Source of the DNA: Candidatus Tokpelaia sp.
Lineage (GTDB): Bacteria; Pseudomonadota; Alphaproteobacteria; Rhizobiales; Rhizobiaceae
NCBI RefSeq assembly: GCF_008636115.1
Contig: NZ_QLZD01000033.1
Coordinates: 310,001-374,000, forward strand
DNA length: 64,000 nt
Reading direction: 5' to 3'
This document shows positions 26,768 through 37,570 of the stretch, in pieces. The notes beneath the pieces were generated by a model. That model saw nothing but the letters and a program-made list of their open reading frames with translations, was not told the DNA's origin and made no database searches. Every line of letters begins with the position of its first letter. Position 1 is the stretch's first letter. A program made the translations under genes and the position numbers.

Positions 26768-27865
26768 TCAAACCGCCTTTGGCACCGGCGGCGGCAAAGC
26801 ACCTTTGGCGGCGGCCCAATGCGCTACAGCGAAAGATAAAACGACAAGAGCAAAAATCTGATGCAGCAAACCCCAAAAAATCGGCACGGCCAATAATAAA
26901 GTCACAATACCGAACAGACTTTGCAGCAAAATCAAACCGAAGAGAATAAAAGCGCGCCGGGCATAGCCGCTGGCCGGGCATTCTCTCTGCACCATAAAGG
27001 CGTGAATAAGGGCAATGATCAGCAGGGCATAGGCAAAAAAGCGATGCACAAATTGCACTGTCATAATATTTTCAAAAAAATTGCGCCATACCGGGCGCAA
27101 AGGCAGCAAATTGCAGGGAATAAGGCGGCCGTCCATGAGCGGCCAGCTATTATAAACGCGCCCGGCATGCAGCCCCGCCACCAAAGCGCCGAAATAAATC
27201 TGCACCAGCGCCAGAACAACCAGAATCGCGGCAAAACGCCGAACAGAGCGCGCAGCAGGTTTCTCCGTATAAACAGCCAGGCCGCGCGCCAGAGCAAAAA
27301 CAGCGACAATAATAAAACAGGCAGTGATAAAATGCGCCGCCAGCCTGTATTGGCTGACACTGGTCAAATCGCTCCGGCCAAGGCCGGAATGCACCATCCA
27401 CCAGCCGACAGCTCCCTGAAAACCGCCCAGCAGAAATATGCCGAACAGCCCCCATTTTACCCGCTTTTCCAGCCGCTTTGTCGCCCAGAAATAGAGCAGC
27501 GGCAGCAAAACAGCAATGGCAAAAACAAAACGCGCCAATAAACGGTGCAGCCATTCCCACCAGAAGATAAATTTGAAACCTGACAGAGTCATATCAGGAT
27601 TTATCTCTTTATATTGCGCAATTTGCTGATATTTGGCAAATTCCTCCTGCCATTCTTCCTGATTAAGCGGCGGAATGACGCCATGTATTGGCTGCCATTC
27701 GGTAATGGACAGGCCGGAGCCTGTCAGGCGTGTTACGCCGCCAATAAAGACCAGAAGAATCAGCAGAAAATAAACGAAATACAGCCAATAGCGAACAAGT
27801 CTGCGATTGGCTGCCTGTTCATCAGTCAAATAATTTCTGCTGTCTGCCTTTATAATTTGCATCAT
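26768..27865 (-). CDS. ctaA: heme A synthase (COX15/CtaA family)
   Basis: The 365-aa polytopic membrane protein oxidises the C8 methyl of heme O to heme A for aa3-type cytochrome oxidase. Family hallmarks are [16 protein letters not shown] in the first helix region, [11 protein letters not shown], and the later QFVHRFFAY and [11 protein letters not shown], which supply heme-ligand histidines. Eight hydrophobic segments are visible. It implies a heme A oxidase elsewhere in the genome. Confidence 0.95.
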   Translation of the reverse strand: MMQIIKADSRNYLTDEQAANRRLVRYWLYFVYFLLILLVFIGGVTRLTGSGLSITEWQPIHGVIPPLNQEEWQEEFAKYQQIAQYKEINPDMTLSGFKFIFWWEWLHRLLARFVFAIAVLLPLLYFWATKRLEKRVKWGLFGIFLLGGFQGAVGWWMVHSGLGRSDLTSVSQYRLAAHFITACFIIVAVFALARGLAVYTEKPAARSVRRFAAILVVLALVQIYFGALVAGLHAGRVYNSWPLMDGRLIPCNLLPLRPVWRNFFENIMTVQFVHRFFAYALLIIALIHAFMVQRECPASGYARRAFILFGLILLQSLFGIVTLLLAVPIFWGLLHQIFALVVLSFAVAHWAAAKGALPPPVPKAV

Positions 27866-27909
27866 TGACCTGCTTCACCGGCCTTGCCGGCCGAATCCTC
27901 TTTAAGATT

Positions 27910-28080
27910 TCACCTTGATTCGGCAGCCGGCATGCCTGCTGCCGGCTGCCGGCTGCCCGGGCAACAGGCCCGGCAAGGCTTACGCTTGATCAAGGCTATG
28001 CCTGATAATGTGAAAATGAAGCAGAGCGCCATAAAAAACAAGTATTGCAGATGCGATAGACTGTCACATGCAGCCATAGT
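27910..28080 (-). CDS. candidate small membrane protein
   Basis: From ATG 28080, with GGAGAGAG about ten bases upstream, a 56-aa frame encodes one hydrophobic helix (YLFFMALCFIFTLSGIALI) followed by KRKP and a Cys/Gly/Pro-rich tail. A small two-helix DUF2842 protein is a common neighbour of ctaA in Rhizobiales, and the helix plus KRKP resembles its C-terminal half, so this may be a shortened relic. The frame stays open upstream to a TTG at 28137. Weak call. Confidence 0.3.
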   Translation of the reverse strand, partial: TMAACDSLSHLQYLFFMALCFIFTLSGIALIKRKPCRACCPGSRQPAAGMPAAESR

Positions 28081-28158
28081 CAAGAACAGCTCTCTCCACC
28101 GGGCCGCGATAAAGGGAGACGCAGCCTCTCCCGGCAAGCAAGCCGCTTATGCCCAAAA

Positions 28159-29433
28159 TCAGCCGCCGCCCGGCTCGCCAAAAGCCAGCTCAGGCGCTCC
28201 GTCCATATGATAAATATCATCACGAAACTGCACCGCATTATCCCCCGTTGACCAGGCACTAATATAGACAAAATGCAGCGGCACCGGGGTTTTCAGCTCT
28301 ATTGGCGTATTTTTGCGCGAGCGGATAACATCGTCCATACGGCTTCTGTCCCAATCAGCCGTGCCGCGCAGCAGCCACAAATTCAGATCGCGAATATTTT
28401 GCACCCGCACACAGCCGGAAGAATCAAAACGCATTAAATTATTGAACATGCCCTGACTGGGTGTATCGTGCATATAAACGGCATATTTATTGTGAAAATT
28501 GATTTTTGTTGACGACATGGCGTTAATTTTGCCGGGATCCTGGCGAAAGCGCAAACGCACGGCATCATCACTGTGCCAGTTAACCGATTGCGGCGAAACT
28601 TCCTGCCCGTGCGCATCAAATAAATGAATATTATTCTCTGTCAGATAATTGGGGCTTTTTTGCATTAACGGAATAATATCCTTGCGGATAATTGAGGTCG
28701 GCGCATTCCAGAACGGGTTTAAAATAATTTCATAAATTCTGGAATCCAATATCGGCGTTTGCCGGTCAATTTTGCCGACAATGGCCGTATAACGCTGCAC
28801 CACTTTATCGTCCTGCACGGCTTCAATCTGCGCGGCGGGAATATTCATCATCACAAAGCGCTTTTCCTTTGCCGTTGCGGCAACCAGGCGGCGCAGCCTG
28901 TCGACATTGGCGCGCAACTGACCCAAACGCTGTTCTACGGTCACATTCATGGCGCGGCGGGTAATATCGTCAACCGTGCCGTTGACAGGCAGGCCGTGCC
29001 GTGCCTGAAAGCGGCGCACAGCCGCATCAACATAAGAGTCAAAAGCCTCTGACAGCCCGGCCTCACGCTCCAAATCGCCGGAAATAAACAAACGGCGGCG
29101 TAAAATGCGGATAACCGGGTCAACCGAGCCAAGGCGCAGGGCACCCTGCCCGGCCGGCATTTGCGGCCAGCCGCCGGCCGCGGCAATATCGCCATAATGC
29201 GCCAGAGCTATCTGGCTGTAAAACAGGCTTTCTTTGCTCAGCACCGGAATATCGGAGGCAATTTGCGGTATATTATTTGCGTCCGCATCAAACCGGTCAC
29301 TCCAACCGCTTGCCCCGATTTCGGCCGGAGCGGCAGCAGCGGGCAATACGGCGCCGCCCAAAACATAAATACCGGCCCCTAACACGCTTTTCAGGAAATA
29401 TCTGCGCCCCCGGTTTTTATGCTTTTCAACCAT
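28159..29433 (-). CDS. L,D-transpeptidase with peptidoglycan-binding domain, Tat signal
   Basis: This 424-aa protein has an N-terminal twin-arginine signal (RRYFLKSVLGAG, cleavage after AAA), a PG_binding_1 domain (about residues 105-165, with FDSYVDAAVRRFQARHGLP), and a YkuD catalytic domain with YMHDTPSQ and FDSSGCVRVQN (the active-site Cys). It resembles the large L,D-transpeptidases of Rhizobiales that remodel the cell wall. I prefer ATG 29433 (AGGA seven bases upstream) over ATG 29448. A DUF6163 gene lies upstream. Folded export by Tat is predicted from the motif, not proven. Confidence 0.9.
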   Translation of the reverse strand: MVEKHKNRGRRYFLKSVLGAGIYVLGGAVLPAAAAPAEIGASGWSDRFDADANNIPQIASDIPVLSKESLFYSQIALAHYGDIAAAGGWPQMPAGQGALRLGSVDPVIRILRRRLFISGDLEREAGLSEAFDSYVDAAVRRFQARHGLPVNGTVDDITRRAMNVTVEQRLGQLRANVDRLRRLVAATAKEKRFVMMNIPAAQIEAVQDDKVVQRYTAIVGKIDRQTPILDSRIYEIILNPFWNAPTSIIRKDIIPLMQKSPNYLTENNIHLFDAHGQEVSPQSVNWHSDDAVRLRFRQDPGKINAMSSTKINFHNKYAVYMHDTPSQGMFNNLMRFDSSGCVRVQNIRDLNLWLLRGTADWDRSRMDDVIRSRKNTPIELKTPVPLHFVYISAWSTGDNAVQFRDDIYHMDGAPELAFGEPGGG

Positions 29434-29492
29434 TTTAATCCTGTCCATTTTCGTCTGCTTCAGTTTTCTGCCTGATTTGCCGCAAAACCGGC

Positions 29493-29924
29493 TTAATATT
29501 CTACCGCCGCCTGATTATCCTGTTTTTTATTGAGCCGCAGCCAATAGCACAAAATCGCATAAAAGCCCAGAAAAATGCTATGCAGGAAAATAATCCAGAA
29601 ATTATGGCCAAAACTGGCAGAATAAAAAATATAGGCGCAGCTTTCATAAAAAGCGCCGGAAAGCCACAAAATTATGCCCCAGCGCGAGGCTGTCCACAAA
29701 CCGCAGGCGGCAATGGGATAAATAACCGCCAGACTACAGGCCATAACCCGCCAATACCACGGCATGAGATCAAACCGCCAGGCCGGCCCGGGAAAAACGC
29801 CGATAAGCCTTATCCAGTAATAAACACCAAGACACAGGCAAAATAAAGCGGGAATCATCATCAGCGACATAATGGTTTTGTCTTTTACCGTTAAATGCAG
29901 CCGGGGCAAATTTTCCTTCAGCAT
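29493..29924 (-). CDS. DUF6163 membrane protein
   Basis: The 143-aa protein has four hydrophobic helices (MMIPALFCLCLGVYYW, WRVMACSLAVIYPIAACGLW, WGIILWLSGAFYESCAYIF, IIFLHSIFLGFYAILCYW) and a polar C-terminal tail. It matches the DUF6163 family, which is usually divergent from hemB in Rhizobiales, as here. No function is known. ATG 29924 is chosen because it gives the normal family length; the frame remains open further upstream. Confidence 0.8.
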   Translation of the reverse strand: MLKENLPRLHLTVKDKTIMSLMMIPALFCLCLGVYYWIRLIGVFPGPAWRFDLMPWYWRVMACSLAVIYPIAACGLWTASRWGIILWLSGAFYESCAYIFYSASFGHNFWIIFLHSIFLGFYAILCYWLRLNKKQDNQAAVEY

Positions 29925-30197
29925 TGGTTTAACCCTTGTATCCCCTTTCCCTGTTATTGCCTGCCGGCAGTTTTCCGCCGCCTTACCGCCTCTTTCCGCC
30001 ATATTGTGCCGGAACAGGGTTAAAAACAGCTTCACGCGCGGCAGATTATTATATATAAGTGCCTGTCTTGCGTAAATTGCGGTTCTTGCCGATAATTGCG
30101 GCAAACCGCGCCGGAGAGAGCAGCCCGCTTTCGCTCCCCCATATTCCGGCCGCCGGTAATTGCCGTGCCGCGGCGGAAATGTATATATGAGGCAAAA

Positions 30198-31217
30198 ATG
30201 AAAAGAACAGTTGATGAAATTACCGGCAGCCGCCGCCTGCGCCGCCTGCGCAAATTTTCCTGGTCGCGCCGCCTGGTTCGTGAAACCCGGTTGCATGTGG
30301 CAGATCTGGTCTGGACATTATTTTTATGCGAAGGCGAAAATCAGCGCCGGCCTATTGCCTCTATGCCCGGTGTCTCCTGCCTGTCCGTGGATATTGCGGT
30401 GGAAGAATGCCTGAAAGCAGCCGAACTCGGCATTGTCGCCATTGCTCCTTTTGCCCGCGAGCCGCTATCGCGCAAAAGCGATGACGGCGCCTATATTGCC
30501 GCGGCCGATAATCTCACCAATCGTTTTACGCGCGCCTTGAAACAGCATAAGGTCGATATTGGCATTATCACAGATGCGGCGCTTGACCCTTATACTACGC
30601 ACGGCCATGACGGTATTTGCCGCAACGGCATTATTGTCAATGATGAATCGGTGGAAATGGTGGTGCGCGGCGCCCTGGCCCAGGCAGAGGCCGGGGCGGA
30701 TATTATTGCTCCGTCCGATATGATGGACGGGCGCATTGGCGCCATTCGCGATTGTCTGGATATACATGGGTTTCAAGATGTGGCAATTATGTCCTATGCC
30801 GCCAAATTTGCCTCAGCCTTTTACGGCCCTTATCGTGAGGCTATCGGCACGTCTGATTTGCTCAGAGGCGACAAAAGCAGCTATTATGTCGACCATGCCA
30901 ATAGTAATGACGCCCTGCGTGAGGTTGAGCAGGATTTGAACGAAGGCGCCGATATGCTGATGGTGAAACCCGGCCTGCTTTATCTGGATATTATCCGCCG
31001 GATCAAGGATAATTTTTCTGCCCCGCTTTTTGCCTATCAGGTCTCGGGCGAATATGCCATGCTGCAGGCGGCAAGCGCCAATGGCTGGCTTGACGGTGAG
31101 CGTGCCATGATGGAAACATTGCTGGCTTTCAAGCGCGCCGGCTGTGACGGTATTTTCACCTATTATGCGATTGAGGCAGCCAAAAAATTGCGGGCGGCGA
31201 GCGAGGCTTCGGCCTGA
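30198..31217 (+). CDS. hemB: delta-aminolevulinic acid dehydratase (porphobilinogen synthase)
   Basis: HemB (339 aa) condenses two aminolevulinate molecules to porphobilinogen for heme. Both active-site lysines are present (SYAAKFASAFYGPYR and LMVKPGLLYLD). The metal-binding loop reads DAALDPYTTHGHDG, the Asp-rich type associated with Mg-dependent rather than Zn-cysteine enzymes. GAGG precedes ATG 30198. Heme made here could feed ctaA. Confidence 0.96.
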   Translation: MKRTVDEITGSRRLRRLRKFSWSRRLVRETRLHVADLVWTLFLCEGENQRRPIASMPGVSCLSVDIAVEECLKAAELGIVAIAPFAREPLSRKSDDGAYIAAADNLTNRFTRALKQHKVDIGIITDAALDPYTTHGHDGICRNGIIVNDESVEMVVRGALAQAEAGADIIAPSDMMDGRIGAIRDCLDIHGFQDVAIMSYAAKFASAFYGPYREAIGTSDLLRGDKSSYYVDHANSNDALREVEQDLNEGADMLMVKPGLLYLDIIRRIKDNFSAPLFAYQVSGEYAMLQAASANGWLDGERAMMETLLAFKRAGCDGIFTYYAIEAAKKLRAASEASA

Positions 31218-31264
31218 AGCCATAATTGCAGATAAAATTGATCCGGCCGGTTTTTCCCGATAAA

Positions 31265-33661
31265 TCAGGACGGCATGCCTTGTGCCCGGCGGGAAAAGCG
31301 GCGATAAGCATTCCATGGCCGAAGCGGCGCTCCTGCCGCCCATAAAATTTCCGCCAGCCTGACCCGGCGCCATAAAGGCAGGCGGATTTCTGCCGCGCCA
31401 AACAGCGCCAAATCCCGCATAGTAATGAGTATTTTGCCGCTGTCTGCCGCAGTTTTATGCCATATTTCTTCCTGCCTTCTGTCGGCAATGAAATTCAGCA
31501 CAATAATATCACCCTCGCGCCAGGCTTGTTGCCGTGCCTCTATCGCTTCGGCAATAGTCAAAACCTTGCCATTGCGCAAACGGGCGCGACAAAAAGCCTT
31601 GTGGCAGAAAAAACGCTGCTGCTCTCTGTTTTCCCGCTCTCTATTGCCGCTTTGCCCGCCCTCTTCCGCCGGCGGCAGAGTTGCGCTTTCTTCCCTTCCC
31701 GGCGGCAGAGCCGCACTGGCGGCAAAAGCCCGCTGCCAATCCTGCAGCAGAAAGGCAGAAGGGCGATTACTGCTCAGGCCTAAACTTTTATCGGCATTAA
31801 AAATAGCGGTCAGTCGGCCGTTTTCGGCTATCAGCGCCAGAGGCAGCGGCATAGCCGCATAAAGGCTGCAACCAATAGCGATAAAAACAAGCGCCAGCCA
31901 GCGCAGGCCGGTCTGCAAAAACACCAGCAAAACCATGCCGGCAGTCAGAAATATCAAACATAAAGGAGAAATAAAACCCGGATTGCCATTGGGTGAAAAG
32001 CCGGCTACCCAATAAGCTACTTTCTCCACTCCGACAAGGCCGACAGCCATAATATGAAGAGGCCATGCTTCCAGATGCAGCGGCATTAACACTGTGCCCA
32101 ATAGCGCAAAAGGCATAACCAGAAAGCTTATCATCGGCAAAGCCAAAGCATTGCTCAACACACCGTAAGGTGCCGTATTGTTAAAATGATAGGCAGAATA
32201 AAGGCCGCCGGCAGCGCCGGCTACCAGAGACGATATGCAAGTGGAAACAAGCGGGGCAAAAAGCCGGTTGCGCATATATAGCTGTATTTTGGGCAAAGGC
32301 GTGTAAGGCGCTTTGGGCAGGCCGCGCGCCAAAGCGGCAAGCTCGGCCTGCTCATTTTTATCGTGCCGGTAGCGGCTCCAGCCGGCAAAAGCAGAAATCA
32401 GCGCCGCTGTTGCGGCAAAGGACATTTGAAAACTCGGCCCCATAATTTCATGCGGCTGCCATAGTAAAATCAGGCAGGCGGAAACAGCGAGATTGCGCAG
32501 GCTTATCGCCGCCCGGTCACATATAACCGCGCCCAACATCACCGCCACCATAACAAAACTGCGTTCGGCCGCCACATCAGCGCCGGAAATTGCCAAATAG
32601 GCGCCGGCAACAAGCATCGCCGCAAAAGCGGCAATTTTCCCGGCAGCGTGGCGTGAGGAAAATACCGGGAAAAGCCCCAGAATCCAGCGGCAAAGCAGCA
32701 AAACCATGCCAGCCACCAGCGCCATATGCAAACCTGAAATAGACAAAATATGCGCCAGGCCGGATAAACGCAAAGCCTGATTGGTGGCCGGCGTAATGCC
32801 GGCCCGCTCACCGGTTATCAAAGCGGCAGCCACAGCCCCGGTTTCACCGCCAATAGCGGCAATAATACGCTTGCTTATCGATTGGCGCAAAGCGGCCAGT
32901 TGCAAACCTGCCTGTTCTGCTGCGCCTGGCGGCGGCAGGGAAACAATTTTTGGCTGACCGGCAAAATTGCCTTGCCCACTAATCCCGCGAAAATAATTTT
33001 GAAAAGCGAAATCATAGCCGCCAGGGTGCGCCGGGCCGGAAAAACTGCGCAAAAATACCAGCCCTTCCAGCCCGCTGCCTGATTTTGCCCCGATCGGCAA
33101 GTGCCGCACCAGCAGGCGCAGGCGTTGCGGTGCCGGCTGCAAAACCGGGTCGCGGGTGGAAAGCACGGTTACAATCAGGCGATAATCCCCTTTTTCCTGC
33201 CGCTCTATGGCGGTAATACGCGCCACAATATGGGTAAAACCACCATTTCTCAGCATAATAGTGGCGTATCGCGCTGTTTCTCCCTTGGCGCATAAAGCAC
33301 CCAAACCAGCCACCAGAATAAAAGAAAAAACCAGATGCCAAAAGCGATGCCGCCGCAACAGGCAGGCAAGCCCGGCCGCACAACAGCAAAACGCCCCCAA
33401 TTCGCTCCAGTCCGGCTCAAACGACAAAGTGAAATAAGCAATAATGCCGGCCCCAAGAAAAAAGGGAAGAAACAAAAAACGCGTGCCGAAAGCCTCTTCT
33501 TCACTCAGCCGGAAACGCAGACGCAACAGCATTGGCCGGCAGAATTGTTGCAGAAAGCCGGCACGGCGCGGCAGCGTAAAATACGGCACGGCAAATTGGC
33601 CAAAACCGCTTTTTTGCTTTTTCTCCCCGCGGCTCTTCACTGCGCCTCCTTGCTTTTTCAT
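31265..33661 (-). CDS. comEC: ComEC/Rec2 family competence membrane protein
   Basis: The 798-aa protein has N-terminal membrane spans and an OB-like region, then the Competence domain with its signature GLAHILSISGLHMALVAG and many membrane helices. ComEC is the inner-membrane channel for single-stranded DNA in natural transformation. The C-terminal 200 residues form a soluble domain that lacks obvious metallo-beta-lactamase histidine motifs. It is convergent with hemB and divergent from gltX, a standard rhizobial neighbourhood. Whether this organism is competent cannot be judged here. Confidence 0.88.
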   Translation of the reverse strand: MKKQGGAVKSRGEKKQKSGFGQFAVPYFTLPRRAGFLQQFCRPMLLRLRFRLSEEEAFGTRFLFLPFFLGAGIIAYFTLSFEPDWSELGAFCCCAAGLACLLRRHRFWHLVFSFILVAGLGALCAKGETARYATIMLRNGGFTHIVARITAIERQEKGDYRLIVTVLSTRDPVLQPAPQRLRLLVRHLPIGAKSGSGLEGLVFLRSFSGPAHPGGYDFAFQNYFRGISGQGNFAGQPKIVSLPPPGAAEQAGLQLAALRQSISKRIIAAIGGETGAVAAALITGERAGITPATNQALRLSGLAHILSISGLHMALVAGMVLLLCRWILGLFPVFSSRHAAGKIAAFAAMLVAGAYLAISGADVAAERSFVMVAVMLGAVICDRAAISLRNLAVSACLILLWQPHEIMGPSFQMSFAATAALISAFAGWSRYRHDKNEQAELAALARGLPKAPYTPLPKIQLYMRNRLFAPLVSTCISSLVAGAAGGLYSAYHFNNTAPYGVLSNALALPMISFLVMPFALLGTVLMPLHLEAWPLHIMAVGLVGVEKVAYWVAGFSPNGNPGFISPLCLIFLTAGMVLLVFLQTGLRWLALVFIAIGCSLYAAMPLPLALIAENGRLTAIFNADKSLGLSSNRPSAFLLQDWQRAFAASAALPPGREESATLPPAEEGGQSGNRERENREQQRFFCHKAFCRARLRNGKVLTIAEAIEARQQAWREGDIIVLNFIADRRQEEIWHKTAADSGKILITMRDLALFGAAEIRLPLWRRVRLAEILWAAGAPLRPWNAYRRFSRRAQGMPS

Positions 33662-33905
33662 GCACTGTGCAACAGATTTTGCCGTGAAAAATTGTCTGCT
33701 GCTCTGGGCCGGGCCTGCCGCCGGATAAACAGATTTTACAGCAAAAAGGCGAAAAATGCTTCACAGCTACACGGAATTGTTTTAGAAGGAGTTAAGGGAT
33801 TAAAGCCGGAGAATATCAGGCAGCACCTGCCGGCACAATTACCCGGGCAATGGCCGGCCTTGCCCAATAGCCCGCCAGGCAGGCAGAAAGTGAAAAGCAA
33901 AATTT

Positions 33906-35324
33906 ATGACCCGCCCCGTTATTACCCGTTTTGCCCCTTCTCCAACCGGCTTCCTGCATATTGGCGGAGCGCGCACAGCTTTGTTTAACTGGCTTTATGC
34001 CCGCCATTATGGCGGCAAAATGCTGCTGCGCATTGAAGATACGGATAGAGAACGCTCAACCCCGGCCGCAGTAAAGGCCATTAAAGACGGTTTGCAATGG
34101 CTGGGGCTGGCATGGGACGGCGAAGCTGTCTCACAATTTGAGCGCGCCGAACGCCATCGGCAGATAGCGCAGGAACTGGTCAGACAAGGCCGGGCCTATT
34201 ATTGTTATACAAAAGCTGAGGAGCTGGCAGCAGAGCGGGAAGAAGCCAGGGCACAAGGCCGTCCGCCGCGCTATAACGGCTTCTGGCGTGAGCGCGACCC
34301 CAAATTGGCACCCCGGGGGGTAGAGCCGACTATCCGCATCAAAGCACCGCAAACCGGCGATACTATTGTGCGTGATCATGTGCAGGGTGCGGTGCGCTTC
34401 CCCAATAAAGATCTGGACGATTTTGTCATTTTGCGCTCAGACGGCACGCCGACTTATATGCTGGCCGTTGTGGTTGATGATCATGATATGCATATTTCCC
34501 ATATTATTCGCGGTGATGATCATTTGACCAATGCGGCGCGGCAAACCGTAATTTATCAGGCGCTGGGCTGGGAGGTGCCGGCAATGGCGCATATTCCGCT
34601 TATTCATGGGGCAGATGGTGCCAAATTATCTAAACGCCATGGCGCTTTGGGGGTGGAGGCCTATCGCGCCATGGGCTACTTGCCGCAGGCTTTGTGCAAT
34701 TATCTGGCGCGCCTTGGCTGGAGCCACGGCGATGATGAAATTATGTCCATGCAGAATATGATTGCCTGGTTTGACATTGACGCGGTTAATAAAGGTGCTG
34801 CCCGTTTTGATTTTAAAAAGCTGGAGGCCATTAACGGCTATTATATCCGCGCCGGTGATGATGCGATAATATTGCGTGAAGTGCTGGCCTTGCTGCCCTG
34901 TTTGGAAAATCCGCCAGTGCCGGTCAATATGACAGCGGCACAAAAAGCGCAATTATTGCAGGCTATGCCCGGCTTAAAGGGGCGTGCCAAAACTTTGCTG
35001 GAACTTATTGACAATGCCGGCTTTATTTTTGCCGCGCGCCCGCTAAAGCTTGATGAAAAAGCCGCAGCTCTATTAGACAAAGAGGGCAAAGCCGCGCTGG
35101 CAGAAATATTGCCGCTGCTGGAACAGAGCGCGCGCTGGCAAGCGGAAGACCTGCATAAATTACTACAGGATTTCGCTGAAGCAAAAGCGGTCAAGCTGGG
35201 GCGATGGGCGCAGCCTTTGCGCGCCGCCCTGACCGGCCGCGCTGTTTCCCCCGGTGTTTTTGATGTTCTGGCCGTTTTGGGAAAGCCGGAATCGCTGGCG
35301 CGGATAAAAGACCAAATCGCCTGA
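33906..35324 (+). CDS. gltX: glutamyl-tRNA synthetase
   Basis: This 472-aa class I synthetase has the HIGH-type motif ([21 protein letters not shown]) at the N terminus and the KMSKS-type motif as KLSKRHG in [14 protein letters not shown]-terminal anticodon-binding domain follows. Rhizobiales often carry two gltX copies; the one next to gltA is this type. The ATG directly precedes the conserved N terminus. Confidence 0.96.
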   Translation: MTRPVITRFAPSPTGFLHIGGARTALFNWLYARHYGGKMLLRIEDTDRERSTPAAVKAIKDGLQWLGLAWDGEAVSQFERAERHRQIAQELVRQGRAYYCYTKAEELAAEREEARAQGRPPRYNGFWRERDPKLAPRGVEPTIRIKAPQTGDTIVRDHVQGAVRFPNKDLDDFVILRSDGTPTYMLAVVVDDHDMHISHIIRGDDHLTNAARQTVIYQALGWEVPAMAHIPLIHGADGAKLSKRHGALGVEAYRAMGYLPQALCNYLARLGWSHGDDEIMSMQNMIAWFDIDAVNKGAARFDFKKLEAINGYYIRAGDDAIILREVLALLPCLENPPVPVNMTAAQKAQLLQAMPGLKGRAKTLLELIDNAGFIFAARPLKLDEKAAALLDKEGKAALAEILPLLEQSARWQAEDLHKLLQDFAEAKAVKLGRWAQPLRAALTGRAVSPGVFDVLAVLGKPESLARIKDQIA

Positions 35325-35577
35325 AATATTATGCCGGGGTGCCTATTGCAAAAAGCTGCCAGGCTGCGGTTAAAATAAATAGCTGCGACTATTCTCTGCG
35401 GAAAAATGAAACCTGCCGCATATTTTCATTGCACCCAGGGTAAATTTGTTTAACCTTGCCGGTGCAATCTATCCGGTCGGCCGGCGGGCGCCACAGCGCC
35501 GGAAGATAGAAAGGGTGAGAAGTTTCTTCCACCCTGTCGTCCTGTATATGTGGCCCCTTATAGTGGAAGGAAGTATT

Positions 35578-36882
35578 ATGTCGGAGAAAACTGCAAATCT
35601 GGCTGTTAATGGCAAAACAATGAATCTCGCTGTTCTTGACGGGACAATGGGGCCAAGTGTTATTGATGTTACGCCGCTTTATAAAGAAAGCGGTCATTTT
35701 ACCTATGATCCGGGCTTTACTTCAACCGCCTCCTGCCAGTCAAAAATTACTTTTATTGACGGTGATAAAGGGGTTTTGCTGTATCGCGGCTATCCGATAG
35801 AAGAACTGGCGGAACAAGGTGATTTTATTGAAACCTGCTATTTGCTGCTTAATGGAGAATTGCCCAATAGGGCGCAAAAGCAGGAATTCAGCTCTATTAT
35901 TAAAATGCACACTATGCTGCATGAGCAGTTTTCACGCTTTTTCCACGGCTTTCACCGCAATTCTCACCCTATGTCGATTATGGTGGCCAGCCTTGGCGCC
36001 ATGTCGGCTTTTTATCATGATTCCCTTGATATTACTGATGATCGCCAGCGCGATATTGCCTCTTTCCGCCTGATTTCCAAAATCCCTACTATGGCGGCCA
36101 TGGCCTATAAATATCACATTGGCGAGCCGTTTATTTATCCTGACAATAATCTGGGCTATGTTGAGAATTTTCTCAAAATGTGTTTTGCCGTGCCTTGTGA
36201 AGAGTATAAGGTCAATCCGGTTTTTGCCCATGCTCTGGATACAATCTTTACGCTTCATGCCGATCATGAGCAAAATGCATCGACCTCCACAGTGCGGCTG
36301 GCCGGTTCTTCCGGTGCCAATCCCTTTGCCTGCATTGCCGCCGGGGTTGCCTGCCTGTGGGGGCCGGCGCATGGCGGCGCCAATGAGGCCTGCCTCAAAA
36401 TGCTGGAGCAAATCGGCACCAAAGACCATATTCCGGAATATATTGCCCGAGCCAAAGATCATAATGATCCGTTCCGCCTGATGGGTTTTGGCCATCGCGT
36501 TTATAAAAATTATGACCCCCGCGCCCGTATTATGCAGAATATTTGCAAATCTGTTCTGGCAGAATTAGGCGTGCATCATGACCCGCTGTTTGAAGTTGCA
36601 ATGGAGCTGGAGCAAATTGCTCTTACCGATGAATATTTTATTGAGAAAAAGCTTTATCCCAATGTGGATTTTTATTCCGGCATTGTGTTAAAGGCTTTGG
36701 GCTTCCCCACTTCCATGTTTACAGTGTTATTTGCTCTTGCCCGCTCAGTCGGCTGGATTGCCCAGTGGAAAGAAATGATTGAAGATCCGCAGCAAAAAAT
36801 CGGCCGGCCGCGCCAGCTTTATACCGGCCACACCAAACGCTCTTATGTGCTGATGGACAAGCGCAGCCGGGCCATTAGCTAA
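35578..36882 (+). CDS. gltA: type II citrate synthase
   Basis: GltA (434 aa) condenses oxaloacetate and acetyl-CoA to enter the TCA cycle. The catalytic segments are intact: His in [40 protein letters not shown] and the [15 protein letters not shown] segment. ATG 35578 has GGAAGGAAG just upstream and gives the usual length; earlier in-frame starts add atypical residues. Confidence 0.97.
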   Translation: MSEKTANLAVNGKTMNLAVLDGTMGPSVIDVTPLYKESGHFTYDPGFTSTASCQSKITFIDGDKGVLLYRGYPIEELAEQGDFIETCYLLLNGELPNRAQKQEFSSIIKMHTMLHEQFSRFFHGFHRNSHPMSIMVASLGAMSAFYHDSLDITDDRQRDIASFRLISKIPTMAAMAYKYHIGEPFIYPDNNLGYVENFLKMCFAVPCEEYKVNPVFAHALDTIFTLHADHEQNASTSTVRLAGSSGANPFACIAAGVACLWGPAHGGANEACLKMLEQIGTKDHIPEYIARAKDHNDPFRLMGFGHRVYKNYDPRARIMQNICKSVLAELGVHHDPLFEVAMELEQIALTDEYFIEKKLYPNVDFYSGIVLKALGFPTSMFTVLFALARSVGWIAQWKEMIEDPQQKIGRPRQLYTGHTKRSYVLMDKRSRAIS

Positions 36883-36913
36883 GCTGGTTTATCGCCGCTG
36901 TTTTTATGATTGT

Positions 36914-36950
36914 AAAGGGCAGATTTCGCCGCTGCCCTTTCTCGGCTTGT
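36914..36950 (+). terminator. terminator-like hairpin after gltA
   Basis: AAAGGGCAG (36914-36922) pairs with CTGCCCTTT (36932-36940) over a nine-base loop about 30 bases after the stop. The T tract is interrupted (TCTCGGCTTGTTTT). Confidence 0.55.
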
Positions 36951-37570
36951 TTTAAATTTCTGGGCATAATTTGCCACCGTCAGGGTCGGAGTGAAGGAGC
37001 GCTTTATTTTGCCGGAATCGGCCACCAGGCTCTGGCCCGGCCGCTATAGCGCTATAATTGGGCAAACCGCTCTTGCTCCCCTATGAGCTGACAAGTGACA
37101 AGTGATTTCAGAATCTTTGACAGTAATTCCAAAACCTTGCCGCCGCCAAATGCGGTCTTTGCAGCGCACCTTGCCGCATACAGTGCCCAATTTTTAACTT
37201 CTTCCATCACACGGCTATCCCGGCTCGCCCGTAAGCCGGAAAATGTGATTTAATAAAATAAAAACTGCCTCAAAGGCGGTTTGACTTTGCTTTTCAAGCC
37301 TTCTCAAAAATAGCGAGAGCATTTTTAGAGGTCTTTTGAACGCCTGCACTTCACATGGCCGATTTTCACCATATTATGCTTTTTTAGTCAAAAGGTGCGC
37401 CCAATGCCGGCATTGCGCTGCGCTCTGAATCTCGCCTTAATTTTCAATAATTCCCTGAAGATTCCTGATTATCTTTAAAAAATCTCATATTTCCCGCAAA
37501 TTCCCGCACCTCTCCTTTATTCTGAAATATTTATCAAATAGCATTACTCATACGATAATTGCCCAGGCGC
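36951..37570. other. 620-base interval without a supported gene
   Basis: No gene is convincing between gltA and lpxB. There is a short hairpin AAACTGCC / GGCGGTTT at about 37261-37280 that pairs fully on the + strand (one G-U), next to an AT-rich stretch. No open frame has family resemblance. It may hold a small RNA or simply be decayed sequence. Confidence 0.35.

Noticed and set aside
27920-27985. GCCGGC-rich repeats (GCTGCCGGC) downstream of the L,D-transpeptidase gene, as a possible CRISPR or REP element
   Set aside because: Units are short, irregular and overlapping, without spacers; GCCGGC is common across the whole window.
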